Positions 9,272-20,152 of a stretch of 64,000 bases of DNA are shown piece after piece. Origin of the DNA: Thelonectria olida. Its lineage: Eukaryota; Ascomycota; Sordariomycetes; Hypocreales; Nectriaceae. The position numbers and the translations under genes were made by a program. The notes under the pieces are model-generated. The model was not told where the DNA came from, did no database searches, and saw only the letters and a list, made by a program, of their open reading frames with translations. Every line of letters starts with the position of its first letter. The first letter of the stretch is position 1. The stretch spans positions 1,364,001 to 1,428,000 of the forward strand of contig JAGPYM010000005.1 in NCBI GenBank assembly GCA_020736575.1. Reading direction: 5' to 3'.

Positions 9272-12083
9272 GCAAGGAGCGTTGTATATATGCATGGATG
9301 GATACGACGTTGTGAATAGAAACACGGCTGCAAGTTCTTTTTCAGGGTAATGATTACATACATAGGTACGGTTACATCAAATGAATTACTTCATACTGTG
9401 GTACCGGCTGGCTTGGGACCAAGCTCGGTATGCGAATTTAGAAAAGAAATAAAAATTAGAAACAGCTTCGTTGAACAAAGATCCATTGCGAATTGTCCTG
9501 TGCGCCGTGCAATTGATGTTTGAGGAGTGTGGAGAGAGACAAGAATAGGTGATTGCAGACAGTTTGCATAACTCAATTTCCCACGATGAACTCAATGAAA
9601 GCAACAACACCGGACGGGGCACATCGAGGTCAAGGCCAAAGAGAATGGGACACATTTGGGTGAGCAAGGCAAGGGGAAGTTTGGTCAACTCCACCACAAC
9701 AAATCGTGAGCCCAGGAAGACCTGGTGAGTTTGGATGGATGGCGAGAGAGCTGACGAAGGCACTAACCGGAGTGACAGCAATCACATTGTCCCGTCTGTA
9801 GACAAAGGGAGGGGCGTAGCTAGCCGAGGAGCTTTATTGATGTGGTCCTACCCGGGACACGAAGGAAGCCAGGGCATCGTGGCCGGTTCATGTCAAATGT
9901 CGTGTAAATATTTCACGGTAACATGGCAGGGGAAAAGGGTCCAGATGTGTGTTAGTCGAACGGAGAATTTGCATCTCACACGGACAAGAGCCGTATCGTA
10001 TCAGGTACAACACAAAGGTTCAAGGTTGCCCAACCCCAAACGCGACCAACAACGAGGAGAAGACCTGACGATCACTCTGGGGACGGCACCAGATCAGGTA
10101 ACTCGACGAGGCCGTGATTGGGTCGCAGACCTTCGTAGTGGGCGGCCATCGGGTGCCAACCAGATGCGGCGTCTGGGTACCCGACGTCATCGTACAGGGC
10201 CACAGCGTAGCGCCGTGGTTCCTTGCTGCTATCACAAGCTTGAAACCAGGGACTTGATGAGGCTACTGCAAGAGGAACGAAGGAGGAGAAAGGGTATCGT
10301 TGGCCAAAGGAAACATGGAGTCGACGTTGAGGTCCCTTGGAGCTACGACTGCAGCACAACGAGGCGGCATGGTGCATGACATGTGTTCCAAAATTACACG
10401 GTATGATGCTGTGCAGAAGGCTACGCAAACACAATTGGAGAATGGCGAATGCCTCCCCAGTAACGCTCTTGTTGATCTGGCCATGGCTAGAGGGATTGAG
10501 AGACCAGGCAGGTCGATGCCCAAGGCGAGGCGACAGCACTAGAAGGAATTGGCTGACGATCACCGCATTCGAGAACAAAGAAAGAAAGGCGTCGCTGCCT
10601 GAGCGGCTGAATGTTGGGTTGCGGCGCGGATTGAAGTTGAAAGAGAGTATCACGGCAACAGCATGACTTTCGGGGCCACGGTTGGAAATGAGCATGCGTA
10701 GAGAGAAAGGAGCAACGCAGGGAGGAACAGAGGACAAGATGCAAACGATGCCGGGATGGCGCATTGAGGCTCGATGAGGTGTCTTTGGGGTTCTAATGGA
10801 TTGCCCTGCTGGAGGTGGTGACGCCGAGGGAGGAGGGGAGAGAGGTTAAAGCTGCGATGTATGCTGATAGCGGCGAGTGAGGACGAGAGTGATATCTGCC
10901 AATTTACCACCACTAGAGATATGAGCGTAATTTTCGAATGGCTTAATTTGACTATTAAACTCTCATGAGCATTTTTATCTTGTCATTGCCCGTTGAGACT
11001 TTGCCAATGAACAACACTGAACATTGTCCCCTATCTCGTACCATCACCGACTAACACAACCATCTGCGCCCTCACTCAGCCCCTGTCCCTGCAAGCCTTC
11101 TCTCGATTTTTTTCAAGCCTCTCCTCTCGACGCCTCATCCCAGACGAGCTAACAAAAAATCCGGCTTGAGGTGCCATCCCCCACTTTTAGTCTTGGTTTT
11201 CGGGGCGTCGAAGAAGCTGGAAGCTGGAGGGACCGCCCACAGCGAGCATTGAGAGAGCCTCTTTGGCGTCTTGGGGCACCCGTTTCAACCCAAGGATGCT
11301 CGTACAACTGAGTTCATCGTTAGTTTGGTTACCGGGCTTCTGTCGAGAAAGGGTTCAACGGCGTCAAGCCGTGCTGATGAGGCGTTGTGCTAGTCATCTT
11401 GAGCCTCATCCTCCTTCGAGACTGTCTCACATCATGAACAAGAAGAAGAAGCTGCGGCAACATACAAACAAGTCGTAAATGCCCTATCACAGGTCACAGT
11501 CACCAGATGCCCCAGGCCCTTCTCCCATCAGCCCCCCACTGAGCCTCTCCCGGCACCTCTTGAAAGCCCCCTCGATGGGTCTCAGGGCCTGTGACAACAC
11601 CCCAAAACCAATCCCTGAGACTTCGCAGCGGGGTCACACGGCTTCCAAGATGCTCCAAGCGTCCAATGAGTCCATCCCCGACTCGCAGGCGGGGGCGTCT
11701 CTGTCAGAAGACGTCATCGTCCACCCTCCATCTTCCTCCAGCAAGTCTCCGTCATCCGCCGCAGACGCACACGCGCACGCCCGTATCAAACTTGTTGCCC
11801 ATCCCTTCTCCTTCTTGATCAGCTGGCCACCCACCATTTCTTCATCACTTCTTCATCCTCCTCTTCTTCTCCATCTCCTTGTCTCTCTTGTTGCACATCA
11901 CTTTCACATTTCCCCTCCATCTCACCCAGGCTATTCCTAGGGGGTCCTTGTACCAGCTACGACTAACACCTTGATTGACGTACACTTTTACGTGTGATCT
12001 GCGAATCCTCCAGCCTCACACCAATACGTCCCACCCCTCCGGTACCAAGGCCTTGTATCAAACACAACAGAATCGCTTCCATC
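9272..12083. other. Intergenic region with long 5' leader of the DUF8035 gene
   Basis: No gene is supported. Two overlapping opposite-strand ORFs of 214 and 230 codons (about 9735-10764) have no domain-like composition. From about 11000 the plus strand becomes strongly C/T-rich, with long CTTCTCC and TCCTCTTCTTCTCC runs between 11790 and 11900, as in fungal leader regions. A 153-codon ATG ORF at 11479-11940 is low-complexity and is probably leader or upstream ORF. Confidence 0.45.
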
Positions 12084-13969
12084 ATGGGCGAACGCTGGGA
12101 TCGTGACCGCTTCATGGCTGAGCGTGAGCGGACTAGCCGTGACCAGGGTCGTGATCAGGGCCGTGATCAGGGCCGGTTCGAAGAGGACCGATTCTACATG
12201 CGCGGCGCTCGAGGCGGACGCGATCACTCTGTCGAAGAGCGACGCTTCAACCGCGGCTTTGACGATGACGACATGGTCCGCGATCGTCGGTGGTACGGCG
12301 ATGAACCTCGTCCCATTCCTCGACGGGAAACCATGGAGCCAGAACGTCGCCGACCGCCCGTCATGGAGCGGGAGCGAGAACGCGAACGCGATTTTGCTCC
12401 TCGTCGCCCCGGCTTCATCCGACGCCAGTCTTCGCTGGACACCTTTGACCGTCGTCCTCGCATCTTCCAAGACCGCGAGGAATACGGCCCTCCAGCTCGC
12501 CGAGACGAATTCCGGGCTCCTCCCTACACTCCCATCCCCCTCCCCAAGACTCGCGGTCTTCCTCCACCTCGACGGTTCCCCGACCAGGGCTTCTACGACG
12601 ACATCAAAGTTGCTGAACCCGACTACTACGGCGACGATGACTTCAGATCATACCCCGATCGCATCCGCGAGCGAGAGTATGCCCGAACTCGAAGACACCG
12701 TTCCCGCAGCCGCGACTCATTCTCCACCCGAACTCGATCACACCGAAGCAGCTCGATTTCGTCTTCGACTTCGAGCCGATCCTCAAGCAGCAGCGGAGGC
12801 ACCACTGTGCGAAGCGAGTACCCCAAGAAGGGCAAGACTCGCATTCCAGCTAAGCTCGTTTCCAAGCGAGCCCTAATTGATCTCGGCTACCCATTCTTTG
12901 AGGAGGTGAGTGCAACCTGAAGTATGAGACTAAGAATGAAGGCTGACAATAGCAGGGCAACACTATCATTGTGCAGAAGGCTCTGGGCCAGGACAACATT
13001 GACGAGCTTCTAAAAGTGAGCGAGGACTACAAGAAGGGTAAGTCCACCAAACGCTCATGACTACACTCGTCAAAGACTAATTGAACTGTCCTCAGTTGAG
13101 AAAGAAATCGCAGCCTCTCGAGCCCCAGTTGCTGCTCTTCCTGCCCCTCCACCGGAGAAGAAAGAGAAGCCTAAGCAGGCGCCTCCCGTTGTAGTCCCAG
13201 TCGATGACGATGCTGCCGTCGAAATCAAGCCAATTCCTCTACCTCCCAAGAAGGAGAAGCCAGCTCCGCCACCAGAGGAGCAGGCACCGCCGCCCAAGAG
13301 AGAGGAGCCCAGGCCGGCCCCGCCTCCTGTTGCCAGGGCGCCCGAGGTCAAGCAGCCAATGCCTCAGCCAATGCCGCCGCCTGCTCCTGTAGCACCCGTG
13401 CAACAGATGCCACCCGTGCAGCAGCCGGTGCAGCCTTTGCCCTACGTTATGAATCCTTATCCCCCTGCTCCTTATGAGGTGGTTGATGAGGCGTACATCC
13501 GTGACGTCTCACCAGATCGATCTAGCAGCACATCCAGCTGGGATTCTCGTTCAACTCACACGACTCATCGTCGCCGTCGTCGCAAGTCTGTTGGCCCCAT
13601 TATCATTGGATCACGATCTCGATCCCGATCTCGCAGCGGCCACGAGCTCCGTGCTGAGATTCGTGCCCTAGAGCGCGAGCTCGCCCACCGTCCTAAGGGC
13701 GGTTCCGGTCGGGAGATAGTCCAGGCCGAGCGTCTTCCCAACGGCGAGGTTGTCATCTACGAAGACCGCATCGAGAAGGTCGTGGAGCATCACAAGCCCC
13801 CACGAATCGAGAAGGACAAGAAAGGTAGGATGTCAATCAGCGTGCCAAAAAGGCGATAAGGTGCGCCTTGTTGTTCGCCATTCCAAGCCTTTAAGAGCGG
13901 CGGGCTGACCTGTGTGCTGCAGGCCCTCCTCCTAATCTTGTCCGAGCCATGCTTAAGACGTTGACCTAA
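12084..13969 (+). CDS. Arg/Ser-rich DUF8035-domain protein
   Basis: Start ATG 12084 has a good Kozak context (CCATCATGG). Exons are 12084-12905, 12956-13037 and 13096 onward, with GTGAGT and GTAAGT donors. The N-terminal 200 residues are packed with RDR/RER/RD repeats, followed by an SR/RS stretch. The conserved DUF8035 core is split across exons 1 and 2 (KGKTRIPAKLVSKRALIDLG, then GNTIIVQKALGQDNIDELLK). A Pro-rich linker and a second RS block with RHR/RRRR runs follow. The end has two readings. With no further splicing the stop is at 13859 (555 residues, ending SISVPKRR). Removing a GTAGGA...CTGAC...CAG intron (13825-13922) gives a stop at 13969 (559 residues, ending NLVRAMLKTLT). Composition suggests a nuclear RNA- or chromatin-linked protein, but the function is unknown. 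Confidence 0.85.
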
Positions 13970-14388
13970 ATTTACGATGGTCACGCAGGAAACACGGATT
14001 TGAACGAGACACGAATGTTACGTCAGGAAATCGACGGTCATGACTTCTAATGAAGAACGAGTCAGGCTAAAGGGTGCCACGAATTTGAATGGACCAGTCT
14101 GCGCGGAACAACGATATCACGGATGGATAAATCTATGAATCAAATGTAAAAAATTGTTTTGGGAAAGATAGAGATGTGTATCAGGGTACTGGGCCTCGTG
14201 GTTCCTTTGTATTGAGGGTTCTGTTGTTATCTGGATTTTGGACTGGCGCACAATACGGTGGAAATGACTATATCAGTAACGACGACATGAATATTTATAC
14301 GGCTTAACATCAATCTATACGTTACCTAATCCCCATTAACCCATACTTGTTGCACTTGGGGCCGCGTTGAACTGAGAGATTGGCTGAC
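13970..14388. other. Intergenic, 3' flank
   Basis: About 420 bp of relatively AT-rich sequence hold the 3' UTR of the DUF8035 gene. A stretch near 14140-14160 (AATCAAATGTAAAAAATTG) could serve in 3' end formation. Nothing else was seen. Confidence 0.35.
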
Positions 14389-15081
14389 CTAAAAGCTTAG
14401 GTTAAATATGCCATCTGGACCTTTGGCCTCCCCAAACCTCAGCACAAGCGGAGGAGGGGAGCGGAAGTGCAGCGAGCTCTCAAACCTAAGAGGCAAGCCG
14501 GTCAGCCAACCCACCTCGGAGTCTCCCTGAACCACGAGGATAAGCCCATCCTGTGAATGCGGAAGGATAGTTTTCAGCTCTAGTTCGGCTCGGTCGCAAT
14601 GCACAGTTGCTTTGGCTTGACTGCTGTCGAGGGTAACCCCACTCCCAGCCTTACACCTAACCGTCTCTCCCGGGAGGAAGTTGGGATGTTTAAAGAGAGT
14701 CCGCCAATAATACTGAACTCATAAATCACCTTGCCCAAACCCGCATCAAGAAATGGGCGACTCGCACAACTGGAGCTGTACCATTTGTGGATTTGGACGA
14801 CTAGTCCGGCAGAATTCTCTCAGTCCGCCTAGAGAGCGATGATCGTGAGGACCTCCATAAACACTCTTGGATGCCGTACCGCTTCCATGTCTAGGTTTCT
14901 TGGAACAGCCATGTTGTGAGTTGTGCGTCGAATTCCATTATCAGTTGCCCATGAATTTTCAACGGAGAACCGAGATCTGCAGATAAAAGCGCATGGCTAC
15001 GTCAACTCTGACATTCGGCTGCTAGTTGCTGTATAGTTCGCATTTCGACCACAAAGTCCCGTCCATTTACAGATCTGCCAT
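14389..15081 (-). pseudogene. Decayed protein-coding gene, frame broken several times
   Basis: On the minus strand, coding-like peptide runs continue but jump frame. Segment A (about 14976-14832) reads SRFSVENSW...TIIAL and stops at 14831-14829. Segment B (about 14842-14749) reads LREFCRTSRPNPQMVQ...ESPIS and stops at 14748-14746. Segment C (about 14763-14690) reads FLDAGLGKVIYEFSIIGG. Segment D (14718-14389) reads QYYWRTLFKHPNFLPGE... to a stop, 109 codons. Segment A is preceded by a good acceptor (TTTTATCTGCAG), and a GTAAAT donor after MADL at 15081-15071 joins it in phase. The order and spacing fit one protein with small indels rather than separate genes. No family is named. Unrecognised short introns are an alternative, but B to C looks like a single-base change. 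Confidence 0.5.
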
Positions 15082-15301
15082 GGACGGTGTGATGGTATAG
15101 CTGTGTGCGTCGGCAGTTGTCACTCCTTATGCCAGGGAAATAAATCATCAGATTTCTTTGCATTCCATGTTTCGCCAGTCCTACATGGCGTAAATATATC
15201 TGGGTATCATGCCCCCTCAAAAGTCCTCCCAAATGATTCCATCCTTCTCCATATTCCATATGGCATTAATAGGCCTGTGTAGGCACGATCTAACGAACCA
15301 T

Positions 15302-15666
15302 TTACTGCGTTTTCTTTCCGTCGGCGATGCGACGACCCTGCGCCGTGTACCGGACATATGCAAAGGCACCCAAAGCGCCGATGCTGATGAGCACAATGTT
15401 TCCTGTATAATGTATTAGTTATCAACATCTTTTTTCTTTTGATAGTGAAGCGATAGAAGCGACATACCAGCGACAAACTTGCCAACACCGCCAGCGGCCT
15501 TGGCCATTCCAGATGCAAAGTCGCCCAGCAGATTGAACAGTCCTGCCACGAAGCTGAAAACAGCTGCGACGGTGGAATAGAGAATTTGATAGGCGGTGCC
15601 GATGATGGAGGCGAGAAGCTCGTAGATGGACTTGAAGAAGTCCTCGATTGCGGTAGTGAGAGCCAT
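15302..15666 (-). CDS. Small fungal membrane protein, 99 residues, two exons
   Basis: Exons on the minus strand are 15666-15468 and 15402-15302. The intron has GTATGT/CAG ends with ACTAATAC near the acceptor. The product has a helical N-terminus (MALTTAIEDFFKSIYELLA), a long hydrophobic and Gly/Ala-rich region (SIIGTAYQILYSTVAAVFSF), and, after the splice (KFVAG then NIVLISIGALGAFAYV), a second membrane segment ending in a basic tail (RYTAQGRRIADGKKTQ). Splicing is needed for the second segment; the unspliced frame ends in an unrelated tail. The function is unknown. It resembles small uncharacterised organelle or ER membrane proteins conserved in filamentous fungi. CRE-like sites lie 150-215 bp upstream of its start. 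Confidence 0.8.
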
Positions 15667-16638
15667 GTTTCTGGTTGATATTCTTGTTGTTTTGAAGAAT
15701 AGACTGTTTTTTGTTGACAACGATAGATGTTTTTCGATGAGATATGCCGGAACTAGGGTTTTTATTGTAGAACAACGGCTGTCCCAAAAGACTTGTCCTC
15801 TTCCAAGAACAGAGTCGTGACGTCGTCATGCCACCAAAGGCGTCAAGTCGTGATGTCGATAAAGAGACATGTGACGTCACCGGGCGGGCGCAAAATGAAC
15901 CACGCGACAGCCATTTTGGGGAGACGATTTTATTATTGGCTTCAAGAAACCGCCATTTACCTAAGCGCGAGGCTGGGATACTGTCAAATTAATTACCTTT
16001 GATGGAAGGAAGAGCGTTGTCTTGCATGGAACTGACTGTAACCTTCACTATGCCTGGTTTTAGGGCGACGATGTGAGGTGACGAACCACACCCAATCCAC
16101 AGCAACCGTTGAACAGCCCAGTCTAGGCATCATGGAGCAGCAATCGTTAGAGCTAGGTATATTCGTATCGATCAGTTTGCCGTTGAAAAATCTACATCAT
16201 AATTCTTATTCCACCTTTACTCCAACGCTTCTCAGCCCCAACCTTACTTAAGCTATGGAATACCCAAATATCTCGTTTGCGACCAGCCTCCCAGAACAAG
16301 TAGCCTTCATAAATTTTCTACGCGAATAAAATGGAACTGAGCGATTCATACAAGCAACATTTTTCTAGATTTCTATAGGCAAGATACTTCATTGCTTGTG
16401 CCCAGGCTGTCGTAGGATTTCCCCCGCCCCCACCGGACTGGCTGTCATGATGAGCGGGGAACAACACTTTCGGCTCCGGTCCGTCGGTTCGGCTCATAAC
16501 ATCTCGGTCGACCAAATTAGCTTCTTACATCAGACGGTAGAAATAGAGCCTGGACGACCCATGTGTTCTCTGCGAAGATGTATTCAATGAACGGCATCAG
16601 TTGTATAGTCTTTGCCCATCTTTTTCACATCTCACATC
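15667..16638. other. Divergent intergenic region (small membrane protein / monooxygenase)
   Basis: 970 bp with promoters for both flanking genes. Apart from the CRE-like cluster at 15818-15880, no further element was recognised. There are no convincing coding segments. Confidence 0.4.
15818..15880. promoter_or_regulatory. Cluster of CRE-like sites (TGACGTCA type)
   Basis: Three related octamers lie within 63 bp: TGACGTCG (15818-15825), TGATGTCG (15851-15858) and a perfect TGACGTCA (15872-15879) inside the 10-bp palindrome GTGACGTCAC. CRE sites are bound by ATF/CREB-type bZIP factors (Atf1/Sko1 in fungi), which act in osmotic and oxidative stress responses. Their distance of 150-215 bp from the start at 15666 suits regulation of the small membrane protein. 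The monooxygenase start is about 760 bp away. Confidence 0.5.
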
Positions 16639-17938
16639 ATGGGCAGCCAACCTGATATGCACGTCATCATTGTCGGCGGCGGTATCGCCGGGCTTGCAAC
16701 GGTATCACTCGTTTACTCATGCATCTTTACTTAAGACACGTACTGACTTGCCTATGAAGGCCGTTGCTCTCCGGTCTCCCAGCCGCAGAATCACCATCTT
16801 AGAGCGCTCCCGCATGATCCGCGAAGTTGGCGCATTGCTTTCTTTGCAACCCAATGCCACCAAGATTGTCGACAAATGGGGCATCGACTCTTTTCTCTCA
16901 GCCGCCGAGCCTATGCCCGACCGAGCATTCCGCATGTTCAACATGGGCGGTGGCCTTGTGCGAGAGATTCTTCTCAACAAGGATCAGTTTGGGGCGGATA
17001 GAATCCTGTACCACCGGCAAGATCTTCAGTCGTCACTCCAGAGCGCAGCCGTCAGCCCTGACTTGACTGGCAACCCGGCTGTGATTCGGACATCAAGTCA
17101 GGTTGTCGATGTAGACTGCGAGGAAGGCATTGTGACACTAGAGAACGGCGAGAAAGTCAGAGGAGATGTCATCATCGGCGCAGACGGAGTCCACAGCGCA
17201 GTCCGCACAGCGGTCCTAAGCGAGGAACGCAAAGCTATTCCAACCGGCATCTCAGCCTATCGCATGCTAATTCCCACGGAGAAGCTGGAAAACTTATCCG
17301 CGCCCAAAAAACTCCTCGATCCTCGAGATCCAAGCACAACGATGCTCATCGGCCATGATCGTCGTGTCATCATGGGTCCCGGTCGCGCAGCTAAGATGTA
17401 CGGCATCGTCGCCCTCGTCCCAGACGAGAAGCTGGCCGAGACAAGCTCGGGTGAAAGTTGGGTTGAGCCAGGTAGCATTGAGAAGTTGCGCTCAGCATAC
17501 GCCGATTTTCCGGACTGGTTGCACGAGATCTTCATGGCGGCGCCAGATATTGCTCTGTGGCAGCTTCGCGACATCGATCCGCTCCCGCGCTGGGTACGAG
17601 GACGCGCGATCCTAATCGGCGATGCGGCGCACGCCATGTTGCCAACACAAGGGCAAGGAGCATCACAGAGTATTGAAGACGCCGAGGCACTCGGGGCGTT
17701 TCTGGGGGTGTCGACGGCAAAGGACGATGTGCAGAAGGCGCTGGAGCGGGTGTTCGCGGTGAGAAGGGAGAGAGCGAGCTTGATCCAAAAGTATAGTCGT
17801 GAGCAGGCAAAGCCAGCGACGGATGGAAAGAGCAACGAGATCAAGTTGGATCCGGGGCAGTTTATGAAGTACAATTGTAATTATGAAGGGGCGGCGGATT
17901 GGGAGGAAAGACAGCGGCGTGGGGAAGTGGAAGTGTAG
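16639..17938 (+). CDS. FAD-dependent monooxygenase (salicylate hydroxylase-like)
   Basis: CDS join(16639..16701, 16760..17938), 413 residues. The first exon encodes only 21 residues (MGSQPDMHVIIVGGGIAGLA plus T) with the GxGxxG dinucleotide-binding loop. The intron has a GTATCA donor, a CTGAC branch point and an AAG acceptor. Further family marks are the ERSRMIREVGA strand turn, GADGVHSAVR (about residue 161, the DG motif) and GDAAHAMLPTQGQGASQSIE (about 308, the second FAD motif). This is the single-component flavin hydroxylase family that hydroxylates aromatic substrates with NAD(P)H and oxygen. The substrate cannot be told. No biosynthetic cluster genes lie alongside, so a catabolic role is as likely as a biosynthetic one. 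Confidence 0.9.
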
Positions 17939-20152
17939 AGACGGATTTTGGCCAAGTGCCTGACTTACCATGTTCTTAGCTATGGGTTCTCCTGACCACT
18001 ATTTGCACTGAAGTAACTGAACGAGAGAGAGGTCGAGGATAGACTCAGTGGTCGGAGAACTTTACTCCGTATTACTTCGTTTCACCTCTAGTCTACCTGG
18101 TTCATATTGACCGACTCAACTATGGCGGGTAAAACGAGACGGTGGCAGTTTCTTATCAATCTAAAATACGACTTTAATGGAAAGACAGGCTTGGGATTTT
18201 GGGATATAGTGTGGCAATGCAGAGGTGAGGTGATGTGATCATCCAGGTAGTCGTCGTGAGAGTTGAAAGTGGATGAGTGTGGCTGAAGAGGGTTGTCAAC
18301 CTCGCTTTACGACTTCAGCTCCATTGCTTCGAAGGATTTTCCCATGCGTCCATGTGGCTTATGCGTTAGATACCCAGTCTCTCCCACATTGCCAAGACCA
18401 GGGACTGCTTCTGTTTCAGCCACGGTTCAAGTTGACATTCGGCCATTCACAAGATGAATTCTTGAAGGAAGTGATGTCTGGATCTGTTTCAACTCCAAAC
18501 ATTGTACGAGAGACTTAGAGGTTGCCCGGCTCTTGCGCAATACGTTCCAGTCAGGCCTTTCAGTGCCAAGAGGGTTGTCTCGTGTATTCTCGGGTAATAA
18601 GACGGAGGAACTATTTGTCGTTGAGAAGTTTACCGCTCACGTATATCGCCGGAGCTGAAAAAATGATCGACGACTTCGTCAGTCCTCGTGACCAACCTGT
18701 GGCTTGGACAATTGCAAGGGATGCTATGGCGAGCAGCTCTGCCTCGATGCCAAGAAGTGGATGGCTTGGCCGAGGGTGCCATGACGACACCCCATCCCCT
18801 GGACTATGGGTGGTTGTTGACAGTTTGCCGGGAGCGCTTCGAACCATCTGCTCACTGGCATATTCGTAAAGATATCGGAACAACGGCTTTTGAGCGGGCA
18901 GTCACGGGAAAGAACAAAGCAACATGGGTGAGAAAAAATGACAGAGTTGGGGGAAGGCGCGTGCAATCGCCCAATGAGAACCCAGACACGTGCCGCTCAA
19001 ATCGCGACGTTTCCTGCTCAAAAGCAACATCGAAGACTCATTTCTAGACTGGGCGTCTAACACGGCATGGCGATGCCGACACACCAGTCCAGAAGCCATC
19101 TCCATTTATCTCCAAGCGAAAATTCGCTGTCGCGCCAGTGGCCCTCAGACGGTGGACCACACCCTCCCGGCCAGAGCCAGCCAATCACGGAGCTATTTCG
19201 ACGCCCGCTCAGAGGCAGTGCACTGCCGGCGCATGGTGTCCCGCTAGGTAATTAACGCCTTTGCCAAACAGACCATCTGCAAGGGGGAGCTCGAAGAGAC
19301 TCCACGGCCACATCTCCAGCTTATTTGCAACCGAAACAGCGTTGCGCGGGAGCTTGTTGGAGGTATCAGGGCAGCTCCTAGCAGGGCTGAAAAGGAATCG
19401 ATCGCTCTATTGGACGTGAGAAGTGAAGTGGTGGACTTGAAGCTTTCGTTTTTGGTCTGTGTTACAGCAGCACAACAGCTGTCGCACCACGAAATTGTCC
19501 ATCCTCTCCGTGTGTCTTGGCTTTATGTCTGAGCCATCCCATGTCTCCAGACGTTGTCCGCCCTGGTTGGATCACCATGACTCTGGCCCGCCTTTTCCTT
19601 GTGATTGTCATGGATCATTAGCTGGGCTGAAGATCGTCCATGGGTCCGTCCCCCGTTGACTTGTTGGCAGCGCCCACCTTCCCCTCCACTAATTGAATTG
19701 AAGGATCAGTAAGAATCCAATTACTACTTTAATTGCAGGCATGAGATATGCTTGGGCTCAGGCAGACACAGTCTCTGTGACACGAGGCAGCTTGGAATCA
19801 CAATACCACCCCATGGAAGGTGCATCCCAGCCTAGCTGCTTCCTTAGGCGGAGTTGGTGGTTTCCCAGAACCCTTCCACATCTAAAAATGGCCCATCCCT
19901 CCTTTCCATCCAACTGAACCTCTGCGTGTTTCTCCTCTCCTCCGATTCTTCTTCTGATTCTCTTCCTTCCACCTTCGCCCAAGTGGTCAGGTGCTTTTCT
20001 TTGCCTCATTTCTTGTGTGAAAGTTGCAATTCTTCGTGGCGCCTTCCAAGTCTATACAGGCGTAGAACTCTCGGCCTTGCATCCCATCGCTACTCTCACA
20101 CCACATCCGATTCACCGTCAACCGCGACTTTGTCGCAGGCGGCACCGTCAAA
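17939..20152. other. Intergenic region, 2.2 kb
   Basis: No gene is recognised. Open frames are at most about 120 codons, overlap on both strands and lack family features. A TACTCCGTA motif is at 18063-18071. From about 19900 the plus strand turns pyrimidine-rich (CCTCCGATTCTTCTTCTGAT), consistent with the 5' leader of the downstream membrane-protein gene. Confidence 0.45.

Noticed and set aside
8600..9325. 241-codon minus-strand ORF
   Set aside because: Antisense shadow of the deuterolysin gene, Gly/Val/Arg-rich as expected from GC-biased third positions.
9735..10764. ORFs of 214 codons (plus) and 230 codons (minus)
   Set aside because: They overlap on opposite strands, show no domain or splice-supported extension, and one lies partly in low-complexity sequence.
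11479..11940. 153-codon plus-strand ORF before the DUF8035 gene
   Set aside because: Ser/Pro/His/Leu low-complexity translation of a C/T-rich leader; better explained as 5' UTR.
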